Made by a program: the position numbers and the translations under genes | Shown here: piece by piece, positions 6,204 to 7,328 of the stretch | Layout: each line of letters starts with the position of its first letter | Position numbering within the stretch: position 1 is the stretch's first letter | Notes under the pieces: model-generated | Told to the model about the DNA's origin: nothing | Seen by the model: the letters and a program-made list of their open reading frames with translations, nothing else | Databases searched by the model: none | Assembly: GCA_030705745.1 (NCBI GenBank) | Contig: JAUZPT010000143.1 | Coordinates: 1-7,328 of the forward strand | Origin: Bacillota bacterium | GTDB taxonomy: Bacteria > Bacillota > Bacilli > Bacillales > Cytobacillaceae | Length of the DNA: 7,328 bases | Direction of reading: 5' to 3'

Positions 6204-6414
6204 TAAGGATATTGTCAGCAGTCTTGAACAATTGTTGGAGAATCTGATAAAAATGGTCGCCAAGAACAATCAGAATGTTAATAATCTTCATCAGCGCGTC
6301 AATCAATTGGAATGGATGATGCGCGAGCTAAAGCAACGGGAATGTTGCTCACTTCCTCCCCACGACTCCATTCTGCGCCAAACTCCCGCCACCCGCTTCG
6401 AGGTCACACTTTGA
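6193..6414 (+). CDS. Small coiled-coil protein overlapping ssbB
   Basis: A 73-residue protein starting at TTG inside the ssbB 3' end. AAAGGAGG (6176-6183), nine bases upstream of this TTG and within ssbB, makes the unusual start convincing. Residues 5-50 form a likely coiled coil or long amphipathic helix (VSSLEQLLENLIKMVAKNNQ, then VNNLHQRVNQLEWMMRELK). The remainder (51-73) contains a Cys-Cys pair and prolines and looks unstructured. No membrane span, signal peptide or catalytic motif is seen. I do not recognise the family. B. subtilis has ywpG beside ssbB, but I cannot confirm that this is its equivalent. Overlap and a shared transcript suggest it is made together with SsbB, perhaps as a partner or oligomeric adaptor, which is inference. 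A strong terminator lies about 140 bp downstream. Confidence 0.65.
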   Translation: MAHNKDIVSSLEQLLENLIKMVAKNNQNVNNLHQRVNQLEWMMRELKQRECCSLPPHDSILRQTPATRFEVTL

Positions 6415-6476
6415 AAAAAATCATGCAAAAATCCTCCTAAAGAGAATCAATGGACTCTCCTATCCTCCCCAAAGAT

Positions 6477-6497
6477 TTCCGGTGTCCACCACCGGAA
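6477..6497 (+). other. 8-bp hairpin without T tract
   Basis: TTCCGGTG (6477-6484) pairs with CACCGGAA (6490-6497) around TCCAC. It is GC-rich and stable but not followed by a T run on either strand. It may be a 3' untranslated stem of the ssbB transcript that protects the mRNA, upstream of the true terminator. Confidence 0.5.
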
Positions 6498-6554
6498 GGT
6501 ATAAAAGTTTTGAAACTGGTTAAAATAGCTAAAAACCCCCCCTGTAATAGATGA

Positions 6555-6592
6555 GAAGCCGCTGAATCTGATTCAGCGGCTTCACTTTTTTT
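6555..6592 (+). terminator. Intrinsic terminator of the ssbB unit
   Basis: A perfect 13-bp stem (GAAGCCGCTGAAT 6555-6567 with ATTCAGCGGCTTC 6571-6583) has a CTG loop and is followed by AC and seven T (6586-6592). It separates the ssbB unit from the gene at 6717. Confidence 0.92.
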
Positions 6593-6624
6593 GAACTGTG
6601 TGTGAATTTTACATAAAAAAATAA

Positions 6625-6633
6625 TTGTCGAAA
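6625..6633 (+). promoter_or_regulatory. Perfect Spo0A box upstream of the gene at 6717
   Basis: TTGTCGAAA, a perfect match to the 9-bp 0A box, ends five bases before the sigma-H -35 element, at about -47 to -39 from the predicted transcript start. That is a position from which Spo0A~P commonly activates. A weaker variant, TAGTCGAAT (6657-6665), overlaps the -10. Confidence 0.5.
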
Positions 6634-6638
6634 ATAAA

Positions 6639-6665
6639 GAAGGAATAAAGATATTATAGTCGAAT
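6639..6665 (+). promoter_or_regulatory. Sigma-H promoter of the gene at 6717
   Basis: GAAGGAATA (6639-6647), an 11-bp spacer and GTCGAAT (6659-6665) satisfy every position of the B. subtilis sigma-H consensus, RnAGGAwWW then N11-12 then RnnGAAT. Predicted transcription start is near 6672. Sigma-H directs transition-phase and early sporulation genes. Combined with the adjacent 0A box this is the best-supported promoter in the window. Confidence 0.65.
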
Positions 6666-6670
6666 AATTT

Positions 6671-6690
6671 AATTAAGAAATGTCTTAATT
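6671..6690 (+). promoter_or_regulatory. 20-bp palindrome at the predicted transcription start
   Basis: AATTAAGA (6671-6678) is mirrored by TCTTAATT (6683-6690) with a 4-bp centre. It begins at the expected +1 of the sigma-H transcript. It could be a repressor operator or a 5' hairpin that stabilises the mRNA. The AT-rich stem would be weak as RNA. Confidence 0.5.
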
Positions 6691-6716
6691 TGTAAGTAAT
6701 GGAGGGTATATGTTAA

Positions 6717-7148
6717 ATGAAGTATTCTCATCCTCATGCCCGCGACAAAAGGCAACAAAAAGATTCACTAATTTTTATTGGAGAAAGGCCGGGTGAAAAA
6801 GAGTTAAAGATTACGAGTAAGCCTGTTTTTTTCGATGCACTTCAACTCTCCAAGGCCTCAGTTCTGTCACCTACGATTACTCCGTATCAATTCATCACTC
6901 TTGGAAGGCAGAATTCTTTTTATCTAAACGATTTTGATATTCGATTAAATCTTCAATCCGAATGCATTAGCCTGATTGAAGCGGATCACAACCTGACTCC
7001 AAAGGAAGCGCTCGAAATATTCTCAAGCTTTATCATTCAACAAAAAAACACGTATTCATTTTTGGCTCATATTCCGAACAGCAAAATTAAAGCGAGGGAA
7101 AACGGCACCACCTATGTGCTTCTCGAAAGCAAAGAGTTGGGAAAGTAG
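6717..7148 (+). CDS. Unrecognised 143-residue protein with a sigma-H/Spo0A-type promoter
   Basis: I do not recognise this protein. It is soluble-looking, with no signal peptide or membrane span. The first 16 residues are basic and His-rich (MKYSHPHARDKRQQKD). A strand-rich middle follows: SLIFIGERPGEKELKI, then PYQFITLGRQNSFYLNDFDI, then IRLNLQSECISLI. A probable helix lies at about 94-110 (PKEALEIFSSFIIQQK), with a final strand TTYVLLE. There is one cysteine (Cys83) and no known catalytic motif. The start is set by GGAGGG (6701-6706) ten bases before the ATG. A nearer ATG at 6710 opens another frame that stops after about 29 codons. It follows the ssbB-unit terminator, so it is transcribed from its own promoter. 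No terminator is evident after the stop. Promoter architecture suggests a role at the transition to sporulation, which is inference. Confidence 0.72.
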   Translation: MKYSHPHARDKRQQKDSLIFIGERPGEKELKITSKPVFFDALQLSKASVLSPTITPYQFITLGRQNSFYLNDFDIRLNLQSECISLIEADHNLTPKEALEIFSSFIIQQKNTYSFLAHIPNSKIKARENGTTYVLLESKELGK

Positions 7149-7328
7149 GGGGAAATAGAGCAGAACTCATTCAGAATAATGTAGAAAAACGAAGTTAAAT
7201 AAGGGTAAGGATTTACTTGTGTGGTGCAAAACGTATTAAACCACTGGTTTCGTCGCAAGAAGGAGGCATTTAACAAAGGTATGAAGGACAATTTGCGACT
7301 TCACTAGTTAGTTTTTGTCCTTAAGACC
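7149..7328. other. Intergenic tail with nested inverted repeats, no convincing gene
   Basis: AAGGACAA (7284-7291) is mirrored by TTGTCCTT (7315-7322). GTCGCAA (7252-7258) is mirrored by TTGCGAC (7293-7299), which lies in the loop of the first hairpin. AAACC (7238-7242) faces GGTTT (7246-7250). No T tract follows any of them within the window. Only very short open frames are present. Confidence 0.4.

Noticed and set aside
6296..6440. Minus-strand frame behind an AGGAGG near 6433, antisense to the coiled-coil gene
   Set aside because: The properly spaced ATG gives only six codons, and the TTG alternative gives about 41 residues of low-complexity antisense sequence over a better-supported gene.
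6536..6542. Run of seven C as a possible frameshift or phase-variation tract
   Set aside because: It lies in a non-coding stretch between a hairpin and the terminator, with no open frame crossing it.
6710..6799. Alternative ATG at 6710 with about 29 codons
   Set aside because: It is only three bases from the GGAGGG and ends early. The ATG at 6717 opens the 143-residue frame with acceptable spacing.
7221..7307. 28-codon GTG-started frame with a basic, Trp-containing peptide
   Set aside because: No good ribosome binding site at a normal distance, rare start codon, overlap with inverted repeats, and no family recognised. It lacks the signal peptide of a Phr-type pheromone.

Overview
The window looks like a chromosomal segment of a low-to-moderate GC, motile, spore-forming Bacillaceae (Bacillus in the broad sense). 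The grounds are the gene order flhO-flhP-(EpuA-family gene)-fabZ ... ywpF-ssbB, which resembles the region downstream of mbl in Bacillus subtilis, the purine-rich AGGAGG-type ribosome binding sites, and intergenic sites resembling Spo0A, sigma-H and ComK targets. Species cannot be named from this alone.

Layout. Positions 1-112 hold five 21-bp tandem repeats. On the minus strand they lie in a reading frame open from 230 to the window edge and read as heptapeptides (LPTF-type). Positions 398-2513 are a plus-strand flagellar set: flhO and flhP (hook/rod-family proteins) and a small single-span membrane protein of the EpuA family, closed by an intrinsic terminator. fabZ (2604-3038) follows with a strong ribosome binding site. 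A 14-bp stem terminator separates it from a convergent, full-length methyl-accepting chemotaxis protein (3182-4873, minus). A second bidirectional terminator (5033-5071) separates the chemoreceptor from ywpF (5109-5528, minus).

The 312-bp gap between divergent ywpF and ssbB is rich in possible control sites. It has an extended -10 promoter for ywpF, two perfect 9-bp Spo0A-box matches (TTGTCGAAA), and two perfect ComK-type AAAA-N5-TTTT boxes upstream of a plausible ssbB promoter. ssbB encodes a short SSB without an acidic tail, as in the competence-type SsbB of B. subtilis. It is translationally overlapped by a small coiled-coil protein using a TTG start and a very strong Shine-Dalgarno. A 13-bp stem terminator ends this unit.

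The last gene (6717-7148) is a 143-residue protein I do not recognise. Its upstream region has a full match to the B. subtilis sigma-H consensus with 11-bp spacing, a perfect 0A box just upstream of the -35, and a palindrome beginning at the predicted transcription start. This architecture recalls promoters of the sporulation-entry phase and is the most interesting signal here. The final 180 bp carry nested inverted repeats but no convincing gene.

Taken together the window joins motility/chemotaxis, fatty-acid elongation, and genes likely tied to the transition state (competence, sporulation entry). I saw no mobile element, CRISPR array, tRNA or rRNA.
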